From Platerodrilus igneus (Eukaryota; Arthropoda; Insecta; Coleoptera; Lycidae): a stretch of 64,000 nt of DNA. A program made the translations under genes and the position numbers. Where the stretch lies: contig JARFIW010000831.1 in assembly GCA_036346225.1 (NCBI GenBank), forward strand, positions 1,488,001-1,552,000, written 5' to 3'. Within the stretch, counting starts at the first letter, position 1; the number at the start of each line of letters is the position of its first letter. Positions 33,887 through 44,690 of this stretch are shown here, piece after piece. The notes beneath the pieces are model-generated. The model was not told where the DNA came from and made no database searches. It worked only from the letters and a program-made list of their open reading frames with translations.

Positions 33887-34402
33887 CAATAGAAGGGAGC
33901 CGAACTGTATCTAACAAGAAAAAACATCGGCTATGTTTGAAGACAACAAATGTAAAAACAAGGAAAACATTGTTGAAAGCATATGTGTGGAGCACAGCAC
34001 TGTACGACTATGAAATAGGGATAATAGGAGAAGTAGACAGGTAAAAGGTTGAAGCCTTTTGGAATGTGGTGCTTCAGATATTTGATGAAAATAGTATGGA
34101 CAGGTAACGTTAATAACAGAAGATCTAGAAATAATAGGAAAAGAAAAATAGCTGTGGTACAAAAAAAATAAGAGAAATAGAAGGCCATGACACTTTCTAA
34201 TGTATTTGGGGAATAGTACGGGATGTATTACAGGTTAAGATAGGAAAAAATTGAGGTAGAAGAAGACGTAGACCAGACTACTGCACGCAGACGGTGAAAG
34301 ATGTTGGTTGTGGGAATTGTATGGAAATGTGTAGGTTAGCTTACAATAGGAAACAAGGGAGGTACGCGCCTAACCAGTTCCAGGACTGAAGACCTAATGA
34401 TA
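33880..34402 (+). mobile_element. Chimeric repeat 1, right part (LINE 3' end)
   Basis: Starts TTAGAAAACAATAGAAGGG, then CTGTATCTAACAAG, the same junction seen at 38560-38640 and on the minus strand at 44470-44510. It continues into the degenerate C-terminal and 3' end of the RTE-like LINE (GCACAGCACTGTACGA, GAAGCCTTTTGGAATGTGG) and stops with CCAGTTCCAGGACTGAAGAC plus CTAATGATAATGATGAT, the LINE 3' end. It is the second half of the repeat begun at 26800. Confidence 0.75.
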
Positions 34403-35030
34403 ATGATGATCGAAATCTTTAGAAAATTTTCATAAAATAAAATTTTCATTTACCATTGTTGTTAGACAGGTTCTCGAAACAGGGTAGCAGCTCTTTCGGT
34501 ACTTAAGAGTGGCTGATACCTTGTGGTCAGTATGGCATTCTAAGACATACTACTGCAATGTGGAAGGCTTCAGGAAACCACCATATTACCTCCCACTTAC
34601 ACAGCCTACTGAAATTGTATTTAATATTAGTGATGGCATCCTCTGGGATTATAGTTTCCGGAATTAAAATAGTCCTATATTAGGAGTGGACTACCTCTGA
34701 GAATGAGATCAGAAAATTTAAAAGAAGAGTCAGAAATATTTTGCAAGTCGGAGCGTGGAATGTCAAAAGTGTGAAGCAAGTACGAAAGCCAGAAAATTTG
34801 AAAATTTAGTTGGATAGATTAGCATTAGACACAGTAGGGATTAACGAAGTTCGGTGGCCAGAGGAGGGGGATTTTCGGAGCAGAGACTTTAGGATAATTC
34901 GTACAAGATCAGAGGAAGGTTATTCGGGAATGGGAATAGTTACGTGGAAAAGATAGGACACTGTGGAGTAAACCACTTACAAAAGGTCGAAAGAGTAGTC
35001 ATGGTTAGATTAGAATCTAAATCGGCAAAT

Positions 35031-35034
35031 ACAG
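35031..35034. repeat. Target-site duplication (ACAG), left
   Basis: ACAG here and at 36933-36936 flank the LTR. Joining the flanks gives the LINE sequence AATACAGTAATAATACAAG expected from copy 1. Confidence 0.85.
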
Positions 35035-36932
35035 TGTTACGGATGTAATTTTTCTTTCGTTACGCGTGAAACTATTTCAATTTTGACTTGCCTTGAAGCG
35101 GCGGAGACACCGTAATAATAAAAGGAGTGCGTTGGCTAACTGCAGTGCCTGGGAGTGGGTTCCTAAAAATAAATGCGAAAAGAAAATAAAGAAATAATAA
35201 AAACCAACAAAACCAATAAATAGCATTACACTATCACTTATCCTGAAACGTCTTCTGTCACTATCAAGAGGCGTTAAACAGTCGCTCGTCACAAACCTAA
35301 GTAATGTTTTTGTCTACGTGGAAGACTGTTATCCCACATAAACTCTCTCGCTTTAACTATACCGACCTTTGATCGTCATGGTCCTTTGTTTAAGTAAACT
35401 ACTGCTTCTAGATCCAACGGTCACTGGGTAGCTGGAGATCCTTTACAAATTTCCATATACATACCTATTTCCCTAAGTAATTAAAATAAAAATTCACCTA
35501 AAACTGCTAAGCATAATATCATTATACAAACACCACCTACAAATACGTTCTCCTAAAAATAACCTATCTATAATCTGGATAATAAACTAAATCCTAAAAA
35601 ATTGTAATGTAAACTTATTCCTAATCCAGTAACAAACTATTTTTCCACTCCACATTTTCCTGCTTTCCTATCTAACTGTTATATTTATGAATCCCATTTT
35701 ACTGGAAATGTTGTTTCCTAAAGACGAAAACAGTTCAATTCCAACGTTACGCCATATCATTGTCCATTTTTACCTAAACTTCACTAATGACTAATCTCAA
35801 ATTGCTAATTAATTCGGTGAATTAATGATTGCCACTTAATTAGTGTCTTATTACCAAAACACAATTACAAGTTAAAAATCCATAATACAGTTTTCTTTCA
35901 AATGTTAGGTACTCACAGAATTTCCAACTACCATCAACATGGTTCCAAATTACTAAATTAAGGCTCCAAACACAGCAGCTCTCTCATTCCAAAACAAGTT
36001 TCACAGTTTTCCAATTTAGTTGAGGGATTTCTACCAACCCCTTTCTAAAACTATTTTACGACATTAAAGCCGCACTTATGCGACTGAAATACTTTGCCTT
36101 TTGCAAAGGTAATTCATTTTACATGTCGTTCGCCGCACATTTTCTGTAGGAATTAGCCTACATTTTATTTTTAAAGCTCTGCACTATCCCCCTATCAAAA
36201 CTCACTAGTACCCCATTCGCTTTAAATTAATTCCATGAGGGATCTCTTTATCGATTTAAGTATATTACTACATGATGAAATGTTTTTCGAAGACCGGTTG
36301 ACATAAAACTGTTCTTAACTCAAATCTTAATTTGTTTTTATTACTTTTAATTCCCCTACTAATTCATATAATGCCCCCGGCAGTTTCACATTATTACACA
36401 ATCTTTTGGTCACTGTTTTCATGTTTAATAACCCGTGCAAAGTCCCTGGTATGCTGTAATTTACCTAGGCGTCTCTGTAATTTCTTGTTACTTAAAACCT
36501 TATTGCAGTCTAAATGTATAATAGATGACCTCATTTATGTCATACCATATTCTGTATTTTTGCTTACTTAATGTCTTGTTAATGCTGTGTATGGGTTTCC
36601 CCTTTATGACAATTACAACAATGTCTATTTAAGCTCAAGTGTAAGGATGCATTTTAAGGAATTTTTCAACAACTCTGGAGATTTTTTATTAAGGAGCACG
36701 GCATGCTTCTAGTATAAAATTTATCATTAAAATATAATTGGTTTTTAATGTACTTGTAATTTTAGAATAATATGGAATAAAAATATGGATTTAATTACCA
36801 ATATTGATTTACAAACACTATTTAATATGAAATAAAGTTCCTACCGGGTATTCCCATAACATATTAGTTAATGCAGAATTAAATATTATTTTTTCCTATC
36901 TCAACTAATCTTGCGTAACGCCTCGCGTTACA
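35035..36932. mobile_element. Solo LTR, 1,898 bp, inserted in LINE copy 2
   Basis: Begins TGTTACGGATG and ends CTCGCGTTACA, giving TG and CA termini in an imperfect short inverted repeat (TGTTAC/GTTACA). A 4-base target duplication ACAG flanks it. No internal coding region is present, so it is the product of recombination between two LTRs of a Gypsy-type element. No other copy of this LTR family is in the window. Internal open frames (35077-35292, 36332-36571) are unrelated to known proteins. Confidence 0.85.
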
Positions 36933-38355
36933 ACAGTAATAATACAAGTATACATGCCCACTTTTACCTACATTGAGGAAGAGGTAAAAACGATTTACAA
37001 AGATATCGAAGAGATACTAAGATCCGTAAAAGGACATGAAAATTTAATAACTACGGAAGATTTCAATGCAGTGGCAGGTGATGGTATGGAAGAGAGGTAG
37101 TAGGTTTATTTGGTTTAGGCACAAGAAACGATTGGCGAAATAAGCCGGTAGAATTTTGGACAAAAACAATTCAACCATCACAAACATATTATTTCAACAT
37201 CACCTTAGAAGACGATACATGCGGAAGATGCCAGGAGACATAGACAGATATCAAATCAAATCAAATCCTTGTTCGACAATGGTTTAGGATTCAAGTAAAA
37301 AATAGTAGAAGCTACCCATAAGCAGATATAGACACTGATTACAACATAATAATTATGAAAACTGCACTTAAGAACAATGGATTGACGAAAAGCACAAGGA
37401 GGTACAAACTAACATGGACATGGGAAAGACAGACGCAGCATAAAAACTAATTAGCTGTTGAACAAGCAGTAACAGAAAGTCTCTTCCAACTTGTATGCTA
37501 TATGAGTGAGACAGGTGAGATACACAAAGATTTCAAACGTAACATTATAGTTACTAGAGACGCGGAACGATGTGAAAATTTTCTAACAATAAGTTTGACA
37601 GCACACGTATTAAAAATGTTAACTAGAATTGTTCAAAGACGGATGAAAAAAACGGCTTAAAGAAATACTAATAGAATATTAATTTGGGTTTAGGCGAAAG
37701 AGGGAACATATAATGCCATTTTAGCTTTAAGAGTGTTAACGTAACAACAGAAAAAGGACAAAACGTGTATATAGGATTAGGAGATCTGGAAAAAACATTC
37801 GATATAAAATGGAAAAAAATGTTGGAAATACGCAAAAAGATAGGAATTAGTTATAGGAATAGGCGGATAATACATAGCTTATACGAAGAGCAAACAGCTG
37901 TAATACAGCTAGAGCAGGAACGTAGAGAAGTAAATATTAGGAAAGGGGTGAGGCAGGGATGTGTCCTATACCCAATAATTTTTAACTTGTATATTGAAGA
38001 GGTAATGAATACATTCAAATGCTACAGACATATAATGAAGATATCATGAAGAGACAAAGTTAAGAATCAAGAGGTTCTAGAAATGGTAAGGTAAGAAAGA
38101 AATATGTGGAAAACGGCAAAGAATGGCAGAGATAGCATGATGTGGCAAATACTAAGGCATAAGGGAATAGTACAAAATATATTTAAAACATAAAAAGAGA
38201 AGTAGAGGTCGACCTAGGTTAGTCTATTGCATACAGATTATAGAAGACGTTGGCTGTGGGAATTTGAGGGTAATGTGTAGGCTAGCTCAGAATAGAAATC
38301 ATTCGAGGCACTCTTTCAACCAATTTCAGTACGGAAACCTAATGATTAAATAAGT

Positions 38356-39062
38356 AATTGTATTTAAATCTGATGAGTACTATAAACTACTACATGCTGG
38401 TTTTGCAGTATTTTCAACAAATGTTGATTGTGCGAAAAGAGTAATTGAAAAATTATAGATTCAGCAAGCACCTTAGTGGTGGAGGATCTTGGTAGCCATC
38501 AGGTTGTTTAATCTCCTTCATGTACCATTGAATAAGGTGAAATGGGGTATATTTTTAGAGAACAATAGAAAAGGTAAAGTGTAAAGAATATAAAATGAAA
38601 AAAAAAATTAGCGCAAACCGTACTGTATCTAACAAGCATAAAAACGAGGAAAAAATTGCTGAAAGCAAATGTGTATGCATTGTATGACTTTGTAACGTGG
38701 GCAGTGGGGGAAGCGGACAGGAAAAAGATAGAAGCCATTGAAATGTGGTGCTACAGACGTATGATGAAGATATCATAGACAGACAAATTAAGAACAAAGA
38801 GGTACTGAAAATGGTAGAGATAGCAAGTAATAAGCGGAAAACAAAAAATAGGAGAGGTAGAATGAAAGCACAGACACTAGTGCATAAGGGAATAACGCGG
38901 CATATGCTAGAAGCAAAGATGTGAAAAAACGGTTTAGATGTAGACAAGTAGTGAAAGATGTAGGCTGTAGGAATTTCAGAGAAATGTGTAGGTTAGCTCA
39001 GAATACAAGGCATTGAAGGCAGACGTCTAGCCAGTTCTAGAACTGAAGATCTAGCGTTGATA
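38356..39062 (+). mobile_element. Chimeric repeat 2 (coding-like block joined to LINE 3' end)
   Basis: 38356-38530 matches the reverse complement of 43525-43700. Its translation reads SDEYYKLLHAGFAVFSTNV, then DCAKRVIEKL before a stop. Then comes the junction (GGTATATTTTTAGAGAACAATAGAAAAGG) and the LINE C-terminal region (GGTGCTACAGACGTATGATG) to the 3' end CCAGTTCTAGAACTGAAGAT. Same order and orientation as chimeric repeats 1 and 3. Confidence 0.8.
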
Positions 39063-39168
39063 ATTGTTGTTTTACTATATCGACGTCTCAATGGAAATAA
39101 ATAGCTAAAGTAAGAAGAAAATAATAGCTGTAAATTTGACTATTTTTCAACCAAAGAGAACTACATTG

Positions 39169-39352
39169 GCCAGTTGTTTAACTGTATATTAAGAATTTAG
39201 CCAAAACACTGTTAACCTAAGTCAGGTAGATATCTTTCACGTGAGTGACAACATTCGCAGACGGGATCTACATTTAACCTCTTGTCCGAAGCAGGGAGTA
39301 TTTTTTTTTAATTATGTTTGCCTAACATTTTTCAAGCTAAGATTTTACATGA
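39169..39352 (-). mobile_element. tRNA-headed SINE, copy 3, strongly decayed
   Basis: Retains CTACATTGGCCAG, TCTTTCACGTGAGTGACAAC, CCTAACATTTTTCAAGC and other words of the SINE body. The tRNA head is absent. Divergence is much larger than between copies 1 and 2. Confidence 0.65.
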
Positions 39353-39362
39353 GCATAACGTA

Positions 39363-39796
39363 GGCAAATTTTATAATGACGTAAATTGAATGCGTCTGTT
39401 TTCTTCCTGCGTTTATGAAACATGTTTATTTTGAAAGAGCTGTTTAATGAGAGCATTTTTGTTTATTTTCCCTACATCAATGCGTTGGTTTTGAATAGGA
39501 TTCATGAAAGGAAGTTCATTCTTCAAATGCTCAATCACATTCAGTAAGAGAAGTAATTTTTGTGCGCCATTCAATTCATTTTAAAACAGAAATACATGAA
39601 AAAACTTTAAATAAATACGCATGAGGAACATCTAAAAGTAAGACAAACGCGCAATGAAACCTATTCAAAACCAACGCATTGATGTAGGGAAAATAAACAA
39701 GAATGCTCTCATTAAACAGATCTTTTAAAATAAACATGTTTCATAAACGCAGGAAGAAAACAGACGCATTCAATTTACGTCATTATGAAATTTGCC
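39363..39796. mobile_element. MITE with 145-bp terminal inverted repeats
   Basis: The 434-bp element starts GGCAAATTTTATAATGACG and ends with its complement. The arms (39363-39507 and about 39652-39796) agree at nearly every position, including CTTCCTGCGTTTATGAAAC and CATCAATGCGTTGG. A TA dinucleotide on each side (39361-39362 and 39797-39798) is the target duplication of Tc1/mariner-type elements. The about 145-bp centre has no coding capacity, so it would depend on a transposase supplied elsewhere. Confidence 0.9.
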
Positions 39797-39889
39797 TAAA
39801 TAATTCCACCATTAAATAGGAGTAAATCGACTATTTTACAAAAGGTCAATGGCGAGCACACTGTATATATATTAAGATGAGTACGTGGC

Positions 39890-40365
39890 TGGAATATCAT
39901 ATTTGCATCAAAATACAACATATTTGGGGTAACAAGCAATATAACAGGTGGTTCGTTATACGATAAGGTTTGGACTATAATCAACACAAACGTGAAAGAC
40001 GTGACAGGATGCAATGAATATTTGGAAATCCTGAGAATATGCGGCGAAATATTGAACGTCTATCTGCGAGATTGAATGACGGAACAACAATTAAAATCGG
40101 GGAATTTTGAGAAATACCGAGTTCTACAAAGATAGGCGCAAAGTACAAGCCTTAATTAACAAACACTCCAATTAGAACGTGGTATCAGGAGTCTATAAAT
40201 ACCATAGGAAACTCGTAAACATGCAGAATTTCTTCAACAAGGCACGAACCACGTCAATTTAAAGTGAAAGATTACGTACAAGTAAAACTTAGTGAAAATC
40301 AACAAATTATTAAAATTGTGAAAAGTAAAAGTGCCAATTTATACATCGAAAAATAGCCGTTTTAC
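39890..40365 (+). pseudogene. pol: Gypsy-E integrase C-terminal remnant
   Basis: In shifting frames the sequence gives YNQHKRERRDRMQ, RNIERLSARLNDGTTIKIG and finally RQFKVKDYVQVKLSENQQII. This resembles the end of Gypsy integrases, where a KVGDxVxVK-like strand precedes the chromodomain/GPY region. The upstream catalytic core is not present, since the MITE and older sequence lie to the left. It is broken by stops. Confidence 0.5.
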
Positions 40366-41268
40366 GCTTAAAACGGCTTCAATTATACGTCCAATTAAAT
40401 CTCTAATTATACGTCTAAGTAACCATCTAATTAAATGTCTAAATATACATCCAATTAATCATTTAAATATACGTCTAATTAATACTTTGAAAATATTATA
40501 AATACTTATAAATAAGCTTACGTGAAGATACTCAAATTGGACTACAAGATACTCAGAGTTAATCTAGCAATCCGAGGAAAAAAATTAAAACAACCATTAA
40601 TAAATCATTCTGGCCAACAAGTGAAGCAAGTCAAGCTGTAACAATCAAGGGGTGCGGACCACCGATGTTCAAAGGCAGTTCCTAGAGACAAGCAAGGAAA
40701 ATACAGGTTAGAGATCTTATTTATTATTAGTAAAAGATTGTTTTCAATTTTAATATTTTATATATATCAAATATCTGTAAGGGACAACAAAAAGGTCATT
40801 GAGATTTTGAAAAATAGAGAAAGCATCGTTTGAACGTTCAAAGGTACTTAAAAGTAATTACAGAGATTTTTTTGCTAGCTTTCAGGAAATATAAATTTGG
40901 TGGGAAAATATAAATGTTAATATTTTATTCAGGGGCTAATTTTTTAATATTAAACAAATCATCAATATTAAACTGTACATATTATCGATCATTATATTGT
41001 GTAATTTTTGGATTGCTTCATTTAAATTATTTGAAACAGGTAGGTGATAGAAAGAAAAGGTGTTAAGCAATCTTTATTGTTGTGAAGCAGGGCATTCTGT
41101 GTATGATAGATTGAGCTAGCCGAAGAAAAATAAATTCAAGGAATTATAGGACATTAAAGGGGCATATCACAGCAATAAAATTAACGACCCAATCGTGGGG
41201 CTTAAATGAAATAAGGGTATATCGCAGAAATAAAAAATGTGCACCAACGTAAGGGTTTATTCACAGCA
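40366..41268 (+). mobile_element. Gypsy-E LTR end with repeated primer-site modules
   Basis: The stretch ends CACAGCA at 41262-41268. Inside the end, another CACAGCA (41168-41174) is followed by ACGACCCAATCGTGGGGCTT (41184-41203), a tRNA-Lys primer-site-like word. A more decayed module (CGCAGA, then GCACCAACGTAAGGG) follows at 41223-41256. After 41268 comes no primer site, so this is the 3' LTR end of an element whose integrase lies upstream. The LTR start was not found. Confidence 0.5.
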
Positions 41269-41288
41269 ATATATAAACATTCAAAGAT

Positions 41289-41348
<60 letters not shown>
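41289..41348. repeat. (AC)n followed by (AT)n
   Basis: A compound microsatellite, AC to 41315 and AT onward, ending exactly at the start of the next solo LTR. Confidence 0.95.
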
Positions 41349-41351
<3 letters not shown>

Positions 41352-42217
41352 CGTGGAATTTTAACCACTGTGTATATAGGAAATAGGAGCAATTTATTTA
41401 CGCGCCAAATTAATCAGTTCAGATAGTGAAGACGGACGGTTATTAACATATTTTGTATTTCTAAATTAGAATGTTAAAATTGTATAAAGGGATGAAGCTT
41501 TAGAGTACATAAAAACTCAAGGATACGCATAAATAATTGTAATAAGTTTAGATCAAGCGCATGGAATCAGAAACGGAGCTTTCAAGTACAGAAAATCAAT
41601 AATTTAAACGCATATTTTCATTTACATAAACGAATACGTTCGTTTACAAATCTTAAGAAGGGGCTAAACTCGGAATTGTTATTTTAAACAACAAGTTGCT
41701 TTGAAGAAACACCTGATAGTTAAATGTCGAGTTCATAGAACCTGAATAAACGTTGGCACAAAATTCTAGAAAATTGTTCGCAACGGTCGGTTCGACAAGC
41801 TGCTAAAGGTAACAAGTGCCTTGAAGACTAAGGGAAATGAAAGATCTATAATGTAAAACAGACAGAGAAACGTATAAGAAAACGTTGGGTATAACTCGCG
41901 TCTAAAATACAAGGGAAAAAGGAAGGTCAACAACAATATCGATTTTCTGTAGCTTGAGAGGGGTTTCTAAAAGAGACAATAAATATGGGTGGAACGGAGA
42001 AAGATAGCTGAGAGGTGGAGCGTTATAACGGGAGAAAGCTATATCATTGGTTTAAGGCTAGGAGTTTTGAGAAGCTCGCGTCCGTTGAGGTATTAAACGA
42101 ATTTCAGTGTAACATTATGATAATCTCGGAATTTTTCAGACGTTACGTTTAAAATTTGTACAATTGGTTTTAAAAATAAGCTTTTCGATGATGAGAGGTT
42201 CCGTGCGGGGTTGTAAA

Positions 42218-42229
42218 AGCGTATAAATA
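42218..42229 (+). promoter_or_regulatory. TATA-like box of the solo LTR
   Basis: GCGTATAAATAC, about 870 bp from the LTR start. Comparable boxes occur in the Gypsy-A LTRs and the Gypsy-B LTR. Confidence 0.5.
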
Positions 42230-43263
42230 CTCTGAGAAAAATATTAAAGCTCTCTTGCTCTTAGATCTTAGATCGCGTTTAGATTTCCAACGTAATTTGC
42301 TAGTACGTGATCTTAAGTTGTATTAATTATTGTTTATTCGGTACAACATCCTATTTGAAAGTATGTAAAGTTGTAGTAACGTACCGGAAAAGTATTAAAA
42401 GTGATTTGCACAAGTGAGTGCTAAAATTACAAAAGGCGCCGTTACTACACGATTCAATTGAATGATGGGATGGTACTTGGAGATTTGAATAGTGGGGATC
42501 AGTTGGATCCAGGCATAATCGTTAAGTATATGGACACAACGACGAGGGTTTCTGGTACCCATCTTCAGAGGTGACGGACGAAGCCTACTTCAGGTAAAGA
42601 AAATTAATTTCCTGCTTTTTACTTAAACATTTGTGCTGATATTTTTGTGATAGAGTGTTTTGACTTATTGGGGGTGTATTTATTACCATAAAAACTCATT
42701 TAAAGAAGTATATGTGCAGGACAATTAATATTGATTATTTAAACATGTTTATTGATGATATAAAAATGTTTATTGATGATATAAAATGTTGTTGTAAGGA
42801 GTAAACGGGTCTTTAGATTTATTTTTAATAAAACTGCGAGGTTTAAAAGCATTTAGAGGAACTGGGTTATAATGAGCTCAAAATAGACCAGAATAAAATC
42901 AATCTAGGGTTGCACGACGGCCCATCTACTCGTTTAAAAGAAATTTGTTGAAATATATTAAAATCAAGAACTTTAAAGGATTTAATAATTGAGATGATAA
43001 CAATTTTATCGCACTGTATGCACCAAGGTGTAAATAGTTTCTTAATAATGGAAACTTGTTAATATATGTAAATAAAAAGGTTGTATGTTTTGTTGCATTA
43101 TTTGAGTGGTAATTTCATTTGACTGTGTTTGTGAGAAAGGAAGGTACTTAGGATGGTAGGTATTCAAGAAGAAGCCGATTGCTGAGCTAGCCAGTGTGTG
43201 CAGAAATATAGAGGCGTTCCAAAAGGCAGTGTAAGAAAATTTTTTTCATATTTTTTTCAGAAA

Positions 43264-43415
43264 ATTTTATGAGGCCCAATTCGTGGAGGAGAGTCCGAAT
43301 GATCCACTGCAATTTTATGAAAGCCCAACGCTGGGGGCTCGATTTAAGAGCTTAATCCCACCTTCCACGGCAATTTTATGGCGCCCAATTCGTGGGGCGA
43401 GAGTCAAGTTCCACG

Positions 43416-43418
<3 letters not shown>
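43264..43418 (+). repeat. Three tandem primer-site-like modules at an LTR end
   Basis: Modules 43264-43311, 43312-43372 and 43373-43418 each start ATTTTATG, continue with a GCCCAA(CG or TTCG)nTGG word resembling the tRNA-Lys primer site, and end CCACTGCA or CCACGGCA. Each end could serve as an LTR terminus followed by a primer site. Confidence 0.8.

Positions 43419-43419
<1 letters not shown>

Positions 43420-43459
<40 letters not shown>
43420..43459. repeat. (AT)n microsatellite
   Basis: AT run right of the solo LTR. It continues into an AC/AT-rich stretch up to 43524. Confidence 0.95.
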
Positions 43460-43465
<6 letters not shown>

Positions 43466-43524
43466 CATATAGAAACACAAAAGAAAAACAAACATACATA
43501 TACACATTCACACACATACACACC

Positions 43525-43902
43525 GATATTCAGTGGTATGTGAAGGGGGTTAGGCAACCTGCGGCTACCAAGATTCCCAACAACACTTCGACATTTGCCG
43601 AATTAACTGTTTTCCCATAAATCTTTTTGCGTGATCAGAATTACTTGAGAATATTGCAAAGCCAACATCTGTAATTGCTTATAATCATCATCAGGTTTAA
43701 GTACAATAAACAGTGACTGCAAAGAGCTGTTTGAAGTATATCCAATGATGTAATCCTTGCAACACCATCCAGGGCTAAAAGTGTCATATCTCATGAACAA
43801 TCTACATTTGTCATAGTCACAAAGCTGAAATAAGAATAGCAAATAACTGTAGGCAGTTATAAGTGATTTCGAAATCACACCCACAGATTTCATTATATTC
43901 AA
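43525..43902 (-). mobile_element. Chimeric repeat 4: coding-like block of unknown origin
   Basis: This is the longest copy of the block that is joined to LINE ends elsewhere. On the minus strand an open frame (43902 down to 43603) reads LCDYDKCRLFMRYDTF, then SNSSLQSLFIVLKPDDDYKQ, after which a frame slip occurs relative to the copy at 38356. I do not recognise the protein. It could be a captured host exon or an open reading frame of another transposon. No LINE tail is attached; the AT/AC tract and solo LTR follow. Confidence 0.55.
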
Positions 43903-43997
43903 TCAAGTATAGATATTTCAATGCAATAAGCCTCGTGGTTTACACTACATTTAATGCAATATTCTGATACTCGCTTGGGATACTTTCTTTATTAGCC

Positions 43998-44690
43998 TTA
44001 ATTAGGTGCAGTCCTGGAACCGGTTAGACGTGTACCTCTGTTGTTTCCCATTCTGAGCTAACCTACACGTTTCACTGAAATTCCGCCAGCCCACATCTTT
44101 CACTATATGCGTGCATTAGTTTTATCTAGGTCTACCTTTATCTCTCGTTTTCCTATCTCACTATTTCCCAATTGCTTTAGAGCGTATCCTGTCCTTCTAT
44201 TTTTCTTCTTCTAACGTTTTGTTTTCCACAGATATTTTTCTTTCCCTACTATTTCCAAAACTCCATGTTATTATTTTTGTCTGTCTACGCTATCATCGAC
44301 ATACATCTGAAGCACCACATTCCAAAAGGCTTCTACGTTTTTCCTGTCTGCTTCTCGTACTGTCCGTTCCTATTTCATAGCCACACAGCACTGTGCCCCA
44401 CACATATGCTTGCAACGATCCATTCCTTGTTTCTTTGTTTGTTGTCTTGGAACATAGCCGCTGCTCTTTCTTGTTAGATACAGTTCGGTACCCCTTCTAT
44501 TGTTTTCTAAATATATACCCTATATCACCGATATTCAGTGGTATGTGAAGGGGGTTAAGCAACCTGCGGTTATCAAAATCCCTCATCACTTAACCATTCG
44601 CCGAATTAATAGTTTTTCAATGAATCCTTTCGCACAATCAATATTAGTTAAGAATATTGCCAAACCAACACTTGTAATGGCTTAGACGTA
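43998..44690 (-). mobile_element. Chimeric repeat 3 (block plus LINE 3' end)
   Basis: The minus-strand mirror of chimeric repeat 2. The coding-like block is at 44690-44525 (AGTGTTGGTTTGGCAATATTC, GATTGTGCGAAAGG on the minus strand). The junction CTATTGTTTTCTAAATATATACC lies at 44492-44520. The LINE C-terminal region (ACACATATGCTTGC, CACCACATTCCAAAAGGC) extends to the 3' end at 43998. Confidence 0.8.

Larger units (their letters stand above)
34475..38355 (+). pseudogene. RTE/BovB-like LINE, copy 2, split by a solo LTR
   Basis: The 5' untranslated part (34475-34730) matches copy 1. Endonuclease coding then starts (LQVGAWNVKSVKQ, INEVRWPEEGDF), is interrupted at 35034 by a solo LTR, and resumes at 36937 with EEEVKTIYKDIEEILRS and a GDFN-equivalent EDFNAV. 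The reverse transcriptase follows in pieces: ISLTAHVLKMLTRIVQRRM (about 37580-37650), then the 95-residue open stretch 37765-38049 with DLEKTFDIKWKKM and RRIIHSLYEEQTAVIQLEQ plus VRQGCVLYPIIFNLYIEEV. The FADD catalytic box and much of the C terminus are deleted. It is inactive. Confidence 0.87.
41349..43418 (+). mobile_element. Solo LTR, 2,070 bp, inside (AT)n
   Basis: Starts TGTCGTGGAA and ends TTCCACGGCA, a 10-base terminal inverted repeat with one mismatch and canonical TG/CA. Both flanks are (AT)n. A TATA-like GCGTATAAATAC lies at about 42218-42229 and a splice-donor-like TTCAGGTAAAG at 42589-42599. No coding region is present. The last 155 bp hold three primer-site-like modules. It is related in layout to the Gypsy-A LTR, but the sequence differs. 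Confidence 0.85.

Noticed and set aside
43283..43620. Overlapping open frames over the (AT)n right of the solo LTR
   Set aside because: They encode IYIYIY runs from the microsatellite and span the LTR end and block 4.
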